NCBI GenBank assembly: GCA_049516155.1
Contig: JBEKTJ010000009.1
Location: 1 to 64,000, forward strand
Direction: 5' to 3'
DNA from: Bog-159 sp049516155
Lineage (GTDB): Bacteria > Acidobacteriota > Terriglobia > Bryobacterales > Bryobacteraceae
Length of the DNA stretch: 64,000 bases
The notes under the pieces were generated by a model. It made no database searches. It saw nothing but the letters and a program-made list of their open reading frames with translations, and was not told the origin of the DNA. The position numbers and the translations under genes were made by a program. Positions 1 to 7,374 of the stretch are shown here, piece after piece; position 1 is the stretch's first letter; each line of letters starts with the position of its first letter.

Positions 1-139
1 GCCTGCGATCGGGCAGCGGATCGTGGTGGCGGAGGCGGTGGCCAGCGGGTTGACGGTGGCGGAGTTTGCGCCGAATTCAGCGGCGCACGAAGAGTTCAAG
101 GAGTTGGCTAAGGCGGTGGACAGGATCTTGAAGAAGTAG
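1..139 (+). CDS. ParA-family ATPase, C-terminal end (partial)
   Basis: This is the last 45 residues of a reading frame that enters from outside the window and stops at 137-139. The visible part (GLTVAEFAPNSAAHEEFKEL, then a lysine-rich helix) matches the end of ParA/Soj/MinD-like partition ATPases, where a small beta strand is followed by Y/F-x-P-x-S and a closing helix. The nucleotide-binding motifs lie outside the window, so the family call rests only on this tail. A partition ATPase would act in the cytoplasm on plasmid, chromosome or protein-cluster positioning. It could also belong to a stand-alone ParA associated with the toxin-antitoxin genes that follow. Confidence 0.5.
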   Translation, partial: PAIGQRIVVAEAVASGLTVAEFAPNSAAHEEFKELAKAVDRILKK

Positions 140-150
140 CTGGCGGATTT

Positions 151-166
151 ATGATAAACTTATCAT
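151..166. promoter_or_regulatory. Palindromic operator candidate upstream of toxin-antitoxin genes
   Basis: A perfect inverted repeat ATGATAA-AC-TTATCAT sits between the ParA stop and the toxin start at 222. Short AT-rich palindromes of this form are typical binding sites of XRE-type antitoxins, which repress their own operon. A weak -10 candidate (TATAAG, 199-204) lies just downstream. Binding is inferred. Confidence 0.45.
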
Positions 167-221
167 TGGTGCGCGGCCACTTCGTTCCTGGTTGCGAGTA
201 TAAGCTTTTTCTCATACACTG

Positions 222-611
222 ATGAACGAGCGGCAATTCTTGGATTACATCGACGGTGCTACGAACCCGATCCAGGAATGGCTGAAGGACAAACGCCAGG
301 TTCCGGTAAAGGCGCGAGCCAAGATTCAACGCATTCTACTGCAGTTGGCCGGAACCGCTCTTTGGACGCGCCCGTTGGCAAGCAACCTGGAGGGATACCC
401 CGGAATCGTGGAGATTCGGATCCGTTGGACGAATATACAATACAGACTACTCGGGTACAGGGGGCCTGGAGTGCGGCAATTCACTTTACTCTTTCCTGCG
501 CTGGAGAAGGACGATCGGTTCGTGCCGCAGAATGCCCCGCAGATCGCCCAAAACCGAATGGCCGTTGTCGAGTCGGATAGGAGTCGGACACATGAACACT
601 ACTTTGGTTAG
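222..611 (+). CDS. HigB/RelE-like toxin (phage Gp49-like family)
   Basis: This 129-residue protein fits the phage-derived Gp49-like/HigB toxin family, which are ribosome-dependent mRNA endonucleases. The core from about residue 25 to 100 shows the expected order: an N-terminal helical hairpin rich in K/R (KARAKIQRILLQL), a segment with WTRPLASNLEGYPGIVEIRI, and a strand YRLLGYRGPG followed by FTLLFPALEKDD. This matches the x-L-x-G-x-L-x-E-R pattern and the A-F-x-K-x-x-x pattern of the family. The tail after residue 105 is longer than usual. The next gene, an XRE protein, starts before this one ends (20-base overlap), the usual toxin-first HigBA order with translational coupling. Confidence 0.8.
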   Translation: MNERQFLDYIDGATNPIQEWLKDKRQVPVKARAKIQRILLQLAGTALWTRPLASNLEGYPGIVEIRIRWTNIQYRLLGYRGPGVRQFTLLFPALEKDDRFVPQNAPQIAQNRMAVVESDRSRTHEHYFG

Positions 612-1305
612 ACGAGAGCTACTCAGCAGCATGAAAGCCGATCCGGAGTATCGCCACGCCTGGAACCTCGAAAATGTCTACACGGGAATTTGCTTTCAAA
701 TTCGCGCCCTGCGCGAGCAGCGGGGATTGTCCCAATCAGCCTTGGGCAAAGAAGCCAAGATGGCCCAAGAGCGGATTTCGATCCTCGAAGATCCGAATGC
801 CGATACCAGGCCGACCCTGAATACGCTACTGCGGCTCGCCGATTCTCTTGATGTTGGCCTTGATGTCCGATTTGTTCCTTACGGAACGGTAATTAATCGT
901 TCCATCAAAACCGATATGAAGGAACTGGGAGTTCTCAGCTTCGCGGACGAACTTCCCGCACTAGAACGAGAAATAACATCAGAGCCTGAACTCGGAGCGG
1001 CGAAGAGGCGCACGCGGCGCAAGTTCCGAGCCATTGGCCATCCAACGCCAACCATCCGCCGCGCTGGGCTTAGCCATAAACGACGTTCACTCCAGAGCGA
1101 GGCGCGCCGAAAACCACTGAGCAGAGACTACGCTGGCGCGGCACCCGCTGCTAATGGTGTTGCTGGATCAGTGTGGGCGCCGGGCAAAGTGGTTTCGTTT
1201 CAGCGTGGCACCAATGTAATAAGTCACGGCCTTGCAGCTCTCCACGGCAATGGCAATACCGTCATCCCGAATGAACAACATGAAAGACAAAAAAAGAAAT
1301 CCTGA
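592..1305 (+). CDS. XRE-family antitoxin / transcriptional regulator
   Basis: The start at 592 has AGGAG at 579-583 with eight bases of spacing, which favours it over an in-frame start at 532. Residues about 35-85 form a helix-turn-helix of the Cro/CI type: IRALREQRGLSQSALGKEA, then a second helix and LLRLADSLDVGLDVRF. The partner is the HigB-like toxin whose end it overlaps. It should bind toxin and repress the operon, possibly at the palindrome at 151-166. The protein has 237 residues, much longer than usual antitoxins (about 100); residues 120-237 are basic and low in complexity and I recognise no domain there. The 3' end overlaps the next gene. Confidence 0.8.
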   Translation: MNTTLVRRELLSSMKADPEYRHAWNLENVYTGICFQIRALREQRGLSQSALGKEAKMAQERISILEDPNADTRPTLNTLLRLADSLDVGLDVRFVPYGTVINRSIKTDMKELGVLSFADELPALEREITSEPELGAAKRRTRRKFRAIGHPTPTIRRAGLSHKRRSLQSEARRKPLSRDYAGAAPAANGVAGSVWAPGKVVSFQRGTNVISHGLAALHGNGNTVIPNEQHERQKKKS

Positions 1306-1648
1306 AGCCCCACCGTCAACTGACGTTGACCTTCGCAATTCGATTCTTGAGGAGCCGGAAGAGGGTCTGCTTACCGCATACTCAAACGTCGTCAATCTAG
1401 ACTGGACGTTGTACGACATCAGGCTGCGCTTTGCCGAGTTGATGCAGGTTCCCAACGATGAATCTCCAACGTGGATCAATCAGCACAGCGTACTATTGGA
1501 GCGAGTTGCGGTTCGTCTCCCATGGCATCAAGCCAAAGCCCTCCGCGACATGCTCGATGGCGTCATTCGCAACTATGAAGCAGTCAACGGAGAACTGAAA
1601 CCACTAAAATTAGCGGCGGCTCCGGACATGCCCACACCTGAGGCCTAA
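1271..1648 (+). CDS. DUF3467 domain protein
   Basis: The protein (125 residues from the ATG at 1271, 122 from the ATG at 1280) carries a complete DUF3467 domain. Seen directly: YSNVVNLDWTLYDIRLRFAE, then VPNDESPTWINQHSVLLER, then RLPWHQAKALRDMLDGVI and NYEAVNGELKPLKL. Function is unknown for this family; its fold resembles a small beta-sandwich and members are often found near DNA-related accessory genes. It overlaps the preceding XRE gene by about 35 bases, so it is probably co-transcribed with the toxin-antitoxin pair. Confidence 0.8.
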   Translation: MNNMKDKKRNPEAPPSTDVDLRNSILEEPEEGLLTAYSNVVNLDWTLYDIRLRFAELMQVPNDESPTWINQHSVLLERVAVRLPWHQAKALRDMLDGVIRNYEAVNGELKPLKLAAAPDMPTPEA

Positions 1649-1765
1649 AAATCTAATGATATTTCGGGCCGCGTACACCCAAATTATTCTCCCACCTAAG
1701 CCCCCAACTTCCCGAATCGCTCTCGGCGGGCTGACATGGCAGGGGCGGCAGCTAGTGGGGGTCGG

Positions 1766-1936
1766 CTAGAAGCCGAACTCGTGCTTGACCACCTGATAGA
1801 GGCCGTAGAGCGAGAGGCCGAAGAAAACCAGCCCAAAGATGATGAATTCGATTTGGAAGATGCGATACCTAATTCCGGCACGCCAGCACATTGGAGGCTT
1901 TTGTGCCAGCTTGTCTTCGGGTTGACGGCGGCACAC
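1766..1936 (-). CDS. Small membrane protein, 56 residues
   Basis: A short minus-strand frame begins with GTG at 1936, preceded by GGGAGG at four bases. After a basic N-terminal part containing CRRQPEDKLAQKPPMCWRAG comes one clear membrane segment, FIIFGLVFFGLSLYGLY, and a short tail ending HEFGF. Good ribosome-binding site and a single plausible transmembrane helix argue that it is real. I do not recognise the family. It is read in the same direction as the broken response regulator and kinase genes upstream, so it may be the tail of that transcript. Confidence 0.45.
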   Translation of the reverse strand: MCRRQPEDKLAQKPPMCWRAGIRYRIFQIEFIIFGLVFFGLSLYGLYQVVKHEFGF

Positions 1937-1993
1937 GGTGCCTCCCTTTCGGTGCCAAGCGGATTACCGGGCTTGGAAATCTCGGGGGGGCAT

Positions 1994-2239
1994 TCACAAA
2001 CGTAGCTTCGACAAGCCAATTTCTATCCCGTTACTGCGCTCCCGGCGGCGAGATGGTCGCGGGGCGAAATCGGCAAGGTGGGTGGCGACGGCGGCATTGC
2101 CGACTTTTTCACCAAGCCACAGCAGCGGAACGATGAGCATGGCCACGCGGAGGCCGCGCCACTCGATTACATCAAGGAAGTAATCGAAGTCGAAAATGGG
2201 ATGCTGGCTGGGAATTAGATTGGCGGCGTTGGGGCACAC
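1994..2239 (-). CDS. Hypothetical 81-residue protein (low confidence)
   Basis: An open frame follows the response regulator stop by about 20 bases on the same strand. A GTG at 2237-2239 has CAGGAG only three to four bases upstream. The product has a hydrophobic stretch (VAMLIVPLLWL) and a basic tail (RPSRRRERS). No family is recognised and codon use is not convincing. It may equally be non-coding sequence or a decayed gene. Confidence 0.25.
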   Translation of the reverse strand: MCPNAANLIPSQHPIFDFDYFLDVIEWRGLRVAMLIVPLLWLGEKVGNAAVATHLADFAPRPSRRRERSNGIEIGLSKLRL

Positions 2240-2259
2240 AATCTCCTGTTCCGCACGGC

Positions 2260-2906
2260 TCACCCCGCCAGGCGATACCCCATACCATGCACCGTCAGAA
2301 TCCACTGCGGCTGCCGGGAATCTTCCTCCAGCTTCTGCCGCAGCCATGCGATATGCACATCCACCGTCCGGCTGGCCGCTCGCGCGATACCGTGGTCCCC
2401 CGGTGTTCCGTCAGGTAGCGCAGCAATTGAAACTCTTTGGCCGATAGCGTGACTGGCTTGCCGTTCCGCGTCACCTCGGTACGCCGCAAATCCAGGCGAA
2501 TGGCGCCGAACTGATACACTTCGCCGGCAGCCCCCAGCACCGGAGCTCGGCGCAATAGCGCCTCCACGCGCGCCACCAGTTCCATCATCTCGAACGGCTT
2601 GGTCAGGTAATCGTCCGCCCCGAGTTTCAGCCCCGTTACCTTATCCATTGTTTGCCCACGCGCCGTCAGCATCAGGATAGGCGTGGAAACCCCCCGCTGC
2701 CGCAAATCGCGGCATACATCCATGCCATTCTTGCGCGGCAGCATGATATCCAGGACGATCAGATCGAAGGCTCCGCGCAAGGCCATATCCAGGCCAGCCT
2801 GGCCGTCCGTCGCCGATTCCACGCGATGCCCGTCGTTGCGCAACCGGTCGCCCAGCGTCATCACCAGGCCGGGCTCGTCTTCCACCAAAAGGATGCGGCG
2901 CTCCAT
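2260..2906 (-). pseudogene. OmpR/PhoB-type response regulator, broken in the winged helix
   Basis: Residues 1-120 are a normal receiver domain: acidic pair in LLVEDEP, phosphoacceptor Asp in IVLDIMLP, conserved Thr in LMLTARG and Lys in YLTKPFE. The DNA-binding domain starts normally (VTLSAKEFQLLRYLTEH and TTVSRE), but the frame is then lost near 2380: it runs into unrelated residues and stops at 2295. The rest of the domain (SRTVDVHIAWLRQKLEED, then WILTVHGMGYRLAG) continues in another frame to a stop at 2260-2262. Compared with PhoB, about 13-14 codons covering helix alpha-2 and the following loop are missing as well as the frame. It lies 12 bases downstream of its kinase gene. Either a real deletion or an assembly error. 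Confidence 0.85.
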
Positions 2907-2918
2907 GCCTTAGCCACC

Positions 2919-4823
2919 CTAAGCCGTGTGCGGCAACGCTTCCACGGCGACCGCCACCCCGGCCGGCAATTCCAGCGTGAACGTGCAGCCTTGCCCGGGC
3001 TCGCTCGATACCTCCAACCTCCCGCCCATGCCTTCGGCGATATCGCGCGCCAGGCTCAGCCCCAGGCCGGCGCCGTGGATCTGCGCCGCTTGAGCGGATT
3101 TGCCCCGATAGAAGGGCTCGAAAATGTGCGGCAGGTCCGCCGCATCGATTCCCTCTCCGCGATCCTCCACGCCGATTCGCACGCGCGACCCGCCATCCGC
3201 CCTGCCGGCGCTGACGCGCACCCAGCGCTTTTCGCCCCCGTATTTCAACGCGTTCAAGATCAAGTTCTCCAGACAGTGGGTCAAAGCCGCGGCGTCCGCC
3301 TGCACGGGAGGCAGATCCGGCTCGATTTCCCGCTCCAAGGTAAAGCCTTCCGCCTCCGGCAGCGTCGCGATGTTTGCCAGTACGCGCGCCACGGCGTCAG
3401 GAACGGGCACGGGGACCAGGTCGTAGCTCGCCGCCCGCGATTGTCCCGCGGCGAAGCGTAGGATCTGTTCGATCATGCCGGCCAGCCGCCGGCCTTCGTT
3501 GCGGATCAATGAGCCGTATTCCTTCACCTGGTCCTTGCCGCCGACGAAACCCTCCGCCAGATTATCGGCCGCCGAACAGATCACCGCCACTGGCGTGCGC
3601 AACTCGTGCGAAACCCCCGCCACGAACTCCATCTGCAGATGCGCCAGCCGCCGCGCACGCTGCGTAGACAGGATGATCAGCGCCATGCTGACAGCCAGCA
3701 CCAACAGGACGCCAAAACTGAGCAGGAGGTTGCGGCGGCGATCGGCGGCCACCACGGATTCGAGGGAGCCTCCCTTATGCCGCGCCAACAACTGCCAAGG
3801 CGCCTCGGCCGCCGACGGCAGAATCAACGCTCCGCGCGAACGCCCCAAAATCGGCGAACCGCGCGGGCGCGCAAATCCGCCGCCTCCCCCGTGTGCGGTT
3901 CTTCTGCGCGTGACGGAGAAATCCCGCGGCGGCGCACCCTCGACGGCGCGGTTTTCAGCGGGCGTGGCAGGCACCAGCGCGGCGCGCGCGTCCGGCGGAT
4001 TCAGCGATGCCGCCGTCAGTTGCGGATCGGAACGATAGACGACGTTATTCTCCGGCGCGCCGCTTACGACAACAACGTTGTAAATGAACCCCTCCGGCCC
4101 GGCGAAATAGCGTTGCGCCAACTCCCCGAGCAACCGGTCCAGCGCGGTGCGATTCAACTCCACGATGGCAAACCCCAGAATGTCCGGTGGGGCGGGCGGT
4201 CTCGCCTGCCGTGTGCCCATCGCGGCCGGCGCGCCACCCGCGGGCCGCCGCCGCGGTCCGGAGAGATTGAAGATGGGCCGCACCAGCGCCGGGATGCGCT
4301 CTTCCAGAGTCCACGCAAAGGATCTCAATTCCGGAGGACTGCCCTCCGCGCCGGCCTGCTGGGATTCCTCTTCCGTCCGTTCCACCCGCGCCCGCAAACC
4401 GGCCAGCGAGGCGGGCCAGTCCACCGGCTCAAACTGGCCATCCGCCGGGCGAAGCTGCAACAGCCGTGGCGGCGTGCCAGGTGAGGGCGGGCCTGCCTGC
4501 CAGACGAAAACATTGGCCACCAGATCCGGGCGCGCGGCAGTGCGCGTCCACGCCTGGTAGCGCTCCGCATAGCTCGACCAAAAGTCGTCCGGGTCGGCCG
4601 CCGGGTCGCTGTGAAATGCAATCGAAACCTGGGTCAGCTCCCGATAAAACTCCTGCCGGAATTGAGTGACGGAAGTGTTCAGGCTGGCTTCGATGCGGGT
4701 GCGCTCGGCCCGGCTGATCTCCAGGCTCCAGCGGTATTGCAGCACGGCCAGCAGCACCAGCACGGCCGCCAATACCGCGACCAGAGCGATTCCCAAGGAC
4801 GCCCGCTTGCCGGGAGAGGCCAT
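2919..4823 (-). CDS. Membrane sensor histidine kinase
   Basis: The protein has 634 residues from the ATG at 4823. A transmembrane helix lies near residues 8-30 (GIALVAVLAAVLVLLAVLQY), followed by a long external region of about 340 residues with proline- and glycine-rich stretches, then a second helix (SFGVLLVLAVSMALIIL). A HisKA box follows (FVAGVSHELRTPVAVICSAA; His is the phosphosite), then an ATPase domain with N box (LENLILNALKYGG), G1 box (VEDRGEGID) and G2 box (GAGLGLSLARDIAEGMGGRL). It should phosphorylate the response regulator encoded 12 bases downstream, which is broken. The external sensor domain is not recognised. The frame extends further upstream but position 4823 starts directly before the membrane helix. 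Confidence 0.9.
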   Translation of the reverse strand: MASPGKRASLGIALVAVLAAVLVLLAVLQYRWSLEISRAERTRIEASLNTSVTQFRQEFYRELTQVSIAFHSDPAADPDDFWSSYAERYQAWTRTAARPDLVANVFVWQAGPPSPGTPPRLLQLRPADGQFEPVDWPASLAGLRARVERTEEESQQAGAEGSPPELRSFAWTLEERIPALVRPIFNLSGPRRRPAGGAPAAMGTRQARPPAPPDILGFAIVELNRTALDRLLGELAQRYFAGPEGFIYNVVVVSGAPENNVVYRSDPQLTAASLNPPDARAALVPATPAENRAVEGAPPRDFSVTRRRTAHGGGGGFARPRGSPILGRSRGALILPSAAEAPWQLLARHKGGSLESVVAADRRRNLLLSFGVLLVLAVSMALIILSTQRARRLAHLQMEFVAGVSHELRTPVAVICSAADNLAEGFVGGKDQVKEYGSLIRNEGRRLAGMIEQILRFAAGQSRAASYDLVPVPVPDAVARVLANIATLPEAEGFTLEREIEPDLPPVQADAAALTHCLENLILNALKYGGEKRWVRVSAGRADGGSRVRIGVEDRGEGIDAADLPHIFEPFYRGKSAQAAQIHGAGLGLSLARDIAEGMGGRLEVSSEPGQGCTFTLELPAGVAVAVEALPHTA

Positions 4824-4868
4824 ACTCGCAGGATAAATGTTCGCGGGCCAGGTTGGCAACGTTGGCTG

Positions 4869-5118
4869 CCGCAAGGCCTAATTGTCAATCGGCCAAAATC
4901 CTCATTTCGCCGAATAAATAAGATCCTTATTGTGCACCGGAAGCAGCGTCCCAATCGCGGCGCCGATCAACGCGCCCACGCCCTCCGAGCACCCCCCACC
5001 TCCCCGCGGGAGAAGCAAGGGCCAATTTCGTTGTGCTTGCACCCGCCCGCCGCCGCCCCGATGGCAAATCCCGCTCCAAATCCAAGAGCCGCGCCAAGGG
5101 CCGCTTCTTGCCTCGTCT
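4869..5118. repeat. Direct repeat copy 1 (pairs with 5223-5473)
   Basis: About 250 bases are closely similar to 5223-5473 at a constant offset of 354 bases, with scattered substitutions and a one-base length difference near the right end. The repeated sequence is the 3' half of the small secreted protein gene at 5255-5737. Confidence 0.85.
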
Positions 5119-5241
5119 CCGCGGCCTTCCCTCTGGCCTGCCCGGAGGAGCCCGTCCCGAATCATCCGCCTCGAATAGTTCTCCAACGACTGTCCCATAA
5201 AGTCGAAGTCGTCGTCGGTAATCCGCAAGGCCGATCGTCAA
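4883..5241 (-). pseudogene. Decayed partial copy of the neighbouring glycine-rich protein gene
   Basis: The region reads as the C-terminal half of the gene at 5255-5737 (cysteine-containing GGCKHNEIGPCFSRGE block, glycine-zipper stretch and final VHNKDLIYS-type end) but the reading frame shifts between several frames, so no single open frame covers it. The upstream 100 bases (5120-5222) do not match the intact gene clearly. It lies between the intact copy and the kinase gene. It looks like a tandem duplication that has lost function. Confidence 0.65.
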
Positions 5242-5473
5242 TCGGCCAAAATCCTCATTTCGACGAATAAATCAGGTCCTTATTATGCACGGGAAGCAGG
5301 GCCCCAATCGCGGCGCCGATCAACGCGCCCACACCTCCGAGCACCCCGCCCACTTCCCCGCGGGAGAAACAAGGGCCAATTTCGTTGTGCTTGCACCCAC
5401 CCGCCGCCGCCCCGACGGCGAATCCCCCTCCGAATCCAAGAGCCGCGCCAAGGGCCGCTTTCTTGCCTCGTCC
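5223..5473. repeat. Direct repeat copy 2 (within intact gene)
   Basis: This is the intact partner of the repeat at 4869-5118. It covers the region encoding the glycine-rich membrane-inserting half of the protein at 5255-5737 and a few bases beyond its stop codon. Confidence 0.85.
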
Positions 5474-5737
5474 CCAGCCGCCTCTGAGATAACGCTCTAT
5501 TCTGAGCACGTCCTCTTTGCGCGCGGTCACCGTCCCGGCAGTCACCTCTTCCGGCGTCCATCGCTGAAATACGCCGTCAACCGGTCCGTTCCCCGTTTTT
5601 AACAAGAGGCGAATCCTATCGCCCGGCTGCAATTGTGCCGCGGACTGCCAGTCGTGCCGATTCTGCCCGTCAGCCGTTGCCGCGAGCCCACATAACATCG
5701 CAAGTGTTAAGAATGAACGCAATGCCGCATCCCCCAT
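5255..5737 (-). CDS. Secreted or envelope glycine-zipper protein
   Basis: The 160-residue protein starts with a signal peptide (SFLTLAMLCGLAATADGQ). Residues about 35-85 resemble a small beta domain found in many acidobacterial proteins (QPGDRIRLLLKTGNGPVDGV, then a segment ending KEDVLRIERY). From residue 90 it has an Ala/Gly-rich zipper (KAALGAALGFGGGFAVGAA), a two-cysteine loop (GGCKHNEIGPCFSRGE) and a second zipper (GGVLGGVGALIGAAIGALLP). Such zippers insert into or cross membranes. Function is unknown. The upstream neighbour on the opposite strand is the PdxR-like regulator; downstream lies its own decayed copy. Confidence 0.75.
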   Translation of the reverse strand: MGDAALRSFLTLAMLCGLAATADGQNRHDWQSAAQLQPGDRIRLLLKTGNGPVDGVFQRWTPEEVTAGTVTARKEDVLRIERYLRGGWGRGKKAALGAALGFGGGFAVGAAAGGCKHNEIGPCFSRGEVGGVLGGVGALIGAAIGALLPVHNKDLIYSSK

Positions 5738-5800
5738 CCGATTCTACTTCGCCAGGCAGGCGCGGAATCGAAAATTTATAGTGACCCAATTGGCGGACCT

Positions 5801-5829
5801 CCATATCACCAATAACCCATCCAATATGG
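5801..5829. promoter_or_regulatory. Inverted repeat before the PdxR-like gene
   Basis: CCATAT (5801-5806) and ATATGG (5824-5829) form an inverted repeat with 17 bases between them, ending 12 bases before the GTG start of the MocR-type regulator. MocR/PdxR proteins commonly control their own promoter, so this is a reasonable operator candidate; TATGGT at 5825-5830 could be a -10 element. Both roles are inferred. Confidence 0.3.
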
Positions 5830-5841
5830 TATGCTGTCCTG

Positions 5842-7329
5842 GTGGTTCCCCAGCCTCAACTGGATGCATCCTCTTCACTTCCGATCTATAGGCAGTTGTA
5901 CGCGCACTTTACCAGCCTCATCCAGTCCGGCCAACTGGCAAAAGGAGAGCGCCTCCCGGCTACGCGCGAATTGGCTGGTTCACTTGGACTGAACCGCACT
6001 ACCGTCGCCGCCGCCTACGAACTCCTGGAGGCCGAAGGCTTCATCAACGGTCAAGTGGGACGCGGCAGCTTCGTTAGCGTGCCCACTTCTGCAACACCCA
6101 ACCGTCCGCTCGATTGGACCCACATGCTTGAGCGCTCCACCGCCAGCCCCCAACCCCCAGCCCCCAGCGCCCTTTCGCGGCAAGGCGTCAGCTTCGCGAC
6201 TTCCCGCCCCTCCGAGCAGCTATTCCCGCTGGATGCCCTTCGCGCAAGCTGCCAAGAGGTCATGGCCGGCCCCGATTTCGCGCACATCCTGCAACTGGGA
6301 TCTCCCAGCGGATACGAGCCGCTCCGCCGCTATCTTCTGGACGCCGCCCGTGCCGAAAACTTGGCCGCCCCCGACGACGATCTCATCGTCACTAACGGCT
6401 GCCAGCAATCGCTCGATCTGCTCGGACGCGTGCTGCTCCGCCCCGGCGATAAGGTCGTCGTCGAAGAGCCCGTCTACCCCGGACTTAAGAGCCTCTTCCT
6501 GGAAGCCGGTGCGCAGCTCATCGGCGTTCCCGTCGGCGCGGATGGCATCGACGTCGAACAGCTCCAAGCCGCCCTCGATCGCGAGCGGCCGCGCCTGATC
6601 GTGATCACCTCCAATTTTCAGAATCCGACCGGCGCGACACTTCCCATCGCCGCCCGCGCCGCCCTGCTGCGCGCCGCCCAAGCCGCACGTGTGCCGCTCG
6701 TCGAAAACGATGCCTACGGCGACCTGCGCTATAGCGGGGAAGACCTGCCGCCCATCAAGCAATCCGCCGACGCCGGTCACGTCATTCTGTTGCGCAGCTT
6801 TTCGAAGATCACCTTCCCCGGCCTGCGCGTGGGTTGGGTGCTCGGCCCGCGCGCCCTGATCGCCCGTCTGGCTCGATCCAAGCAGCTCGCCGACCTGCAT
6901 ACCGATCAGCTTTCCCAGGCCGTGCTGCTACGCTTCGCCGAATCCGGACGGATGGCCGCGCATCGCGCGCGCATGCTGCAAGCCGGCGCCGAGCGTCTGG
7001 CCGCGGTCCTGGCCGCCTGCGAACGCTTCCTGCCCGCCGGGACGCGCTTCACCCGTCCGCGCGGCGGCATGAATTTATGGGTTCGCCTGCCGGAGCCGCT
7101 GGATGCCGGCGAACTGCTGGCCCGCGCGCACCGCGAGAACGTTTCGTACCTGCCTGGCAAATATTTCGCGGTCTCGCGCTTCGATCCCGGCTCCTTGCGT
7201 CTAAGCTTCGCCGGTCTGGCGCCGGACGAAATCCGCAAAGGACTGGCCGTGTTGGGAGAGATTTTCAAGAGTGAGCTGGAAAGGACGCGGTCGAATGCCG
7301 CGCTCGAACCGGCCCCCGCAATGGTGTAG
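5842..7329 (+). CDS. pdxR: MocR/PdxR-type regulator (GntR HTH + aminotransferase fold)
   Basis: The 495-residue protein joins a GntR winged helix (residues about 10-75: LPIYRQLYAHFTSLIQSGQL, then LPATRELAGSLGLNRTTVAA and a GRGSFV end) to a fold-type I aminotransferase domain (from about 110). The PLP site is complete: NGCQQSLDLL, NFQNPTG, ENDAYGDLRY and the lysine in LRSFSKITFPGLRVGW. MocR proteins of the PdxR subgroup sense pyridoxal phosphate and activate pdxST. Here pdxS and pdxT follow directly on the same strand, which supports that role. The start is GTG at 5842. No enzyme role is expected. Confidence 0.9.
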   Translation: MVPQPQLDASSSLPIYRQLYAHFTSLIQSGQLAKGERLPATRELAGSLGLNRTTVAAAYELLEAEGFINGQVGRGSFVSVPTSATPNRPLDWTHMLERSTASPQPPAPSALSRQGVSFATSRPSEQLFPLDALRASCQEVMAGPDFAHILQLGSPSGYEPLRRYLLDAARAENLAAPDDDLIVTNGCQQSLDLLGRVLLRPGDKVVVEEPVYPGLKSLFLEAGAQLIGVPVGADGIDVEQLQAALDRERPRLIVITSNFQNPTGATLPIAARAALLRAAQAARVPLVENDAYGDLRYSGEDLPPIKQSADAGHVILLRSFSKITFPGLRVGWVLGPRALIARLARSKQLADLHTDQLSQAVLLRFAESGRMAAHRARMLQAGAERLAAVLAACERFLPAGTRFTRPRGGMNLWVRLPEPLDAGELLARAHRENVSYLPGKYFAVSRFDPGSLRLSFAGLAPDEIRKGLAVLGEIFKSELERTRSNAALEPAPAMV

Positions 7330-7350
7330 GACAGGCCTCCTGGCCTGTCC
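7329..7350 (+). repeat. Hairpin between pdxR and pdxS
   Basis: A perfect nine-base stem GGACAGGCC/GGCCTGTCC with loop TCCT follows the pdxR stop; a run of five T begins six bases after it. It may be a weak terminator or an RNA processing/stability element separating regulator and enzyme mRNA. A similar but degenerate GACAGGC-type sequence lies after pdxS near 8264, so it may belong to a dispersed intergenic repeat family. Confidence 0.5.
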
Positions 7351-7374
7351 AATGGGTTTTTGAAAGGAGTAAAT

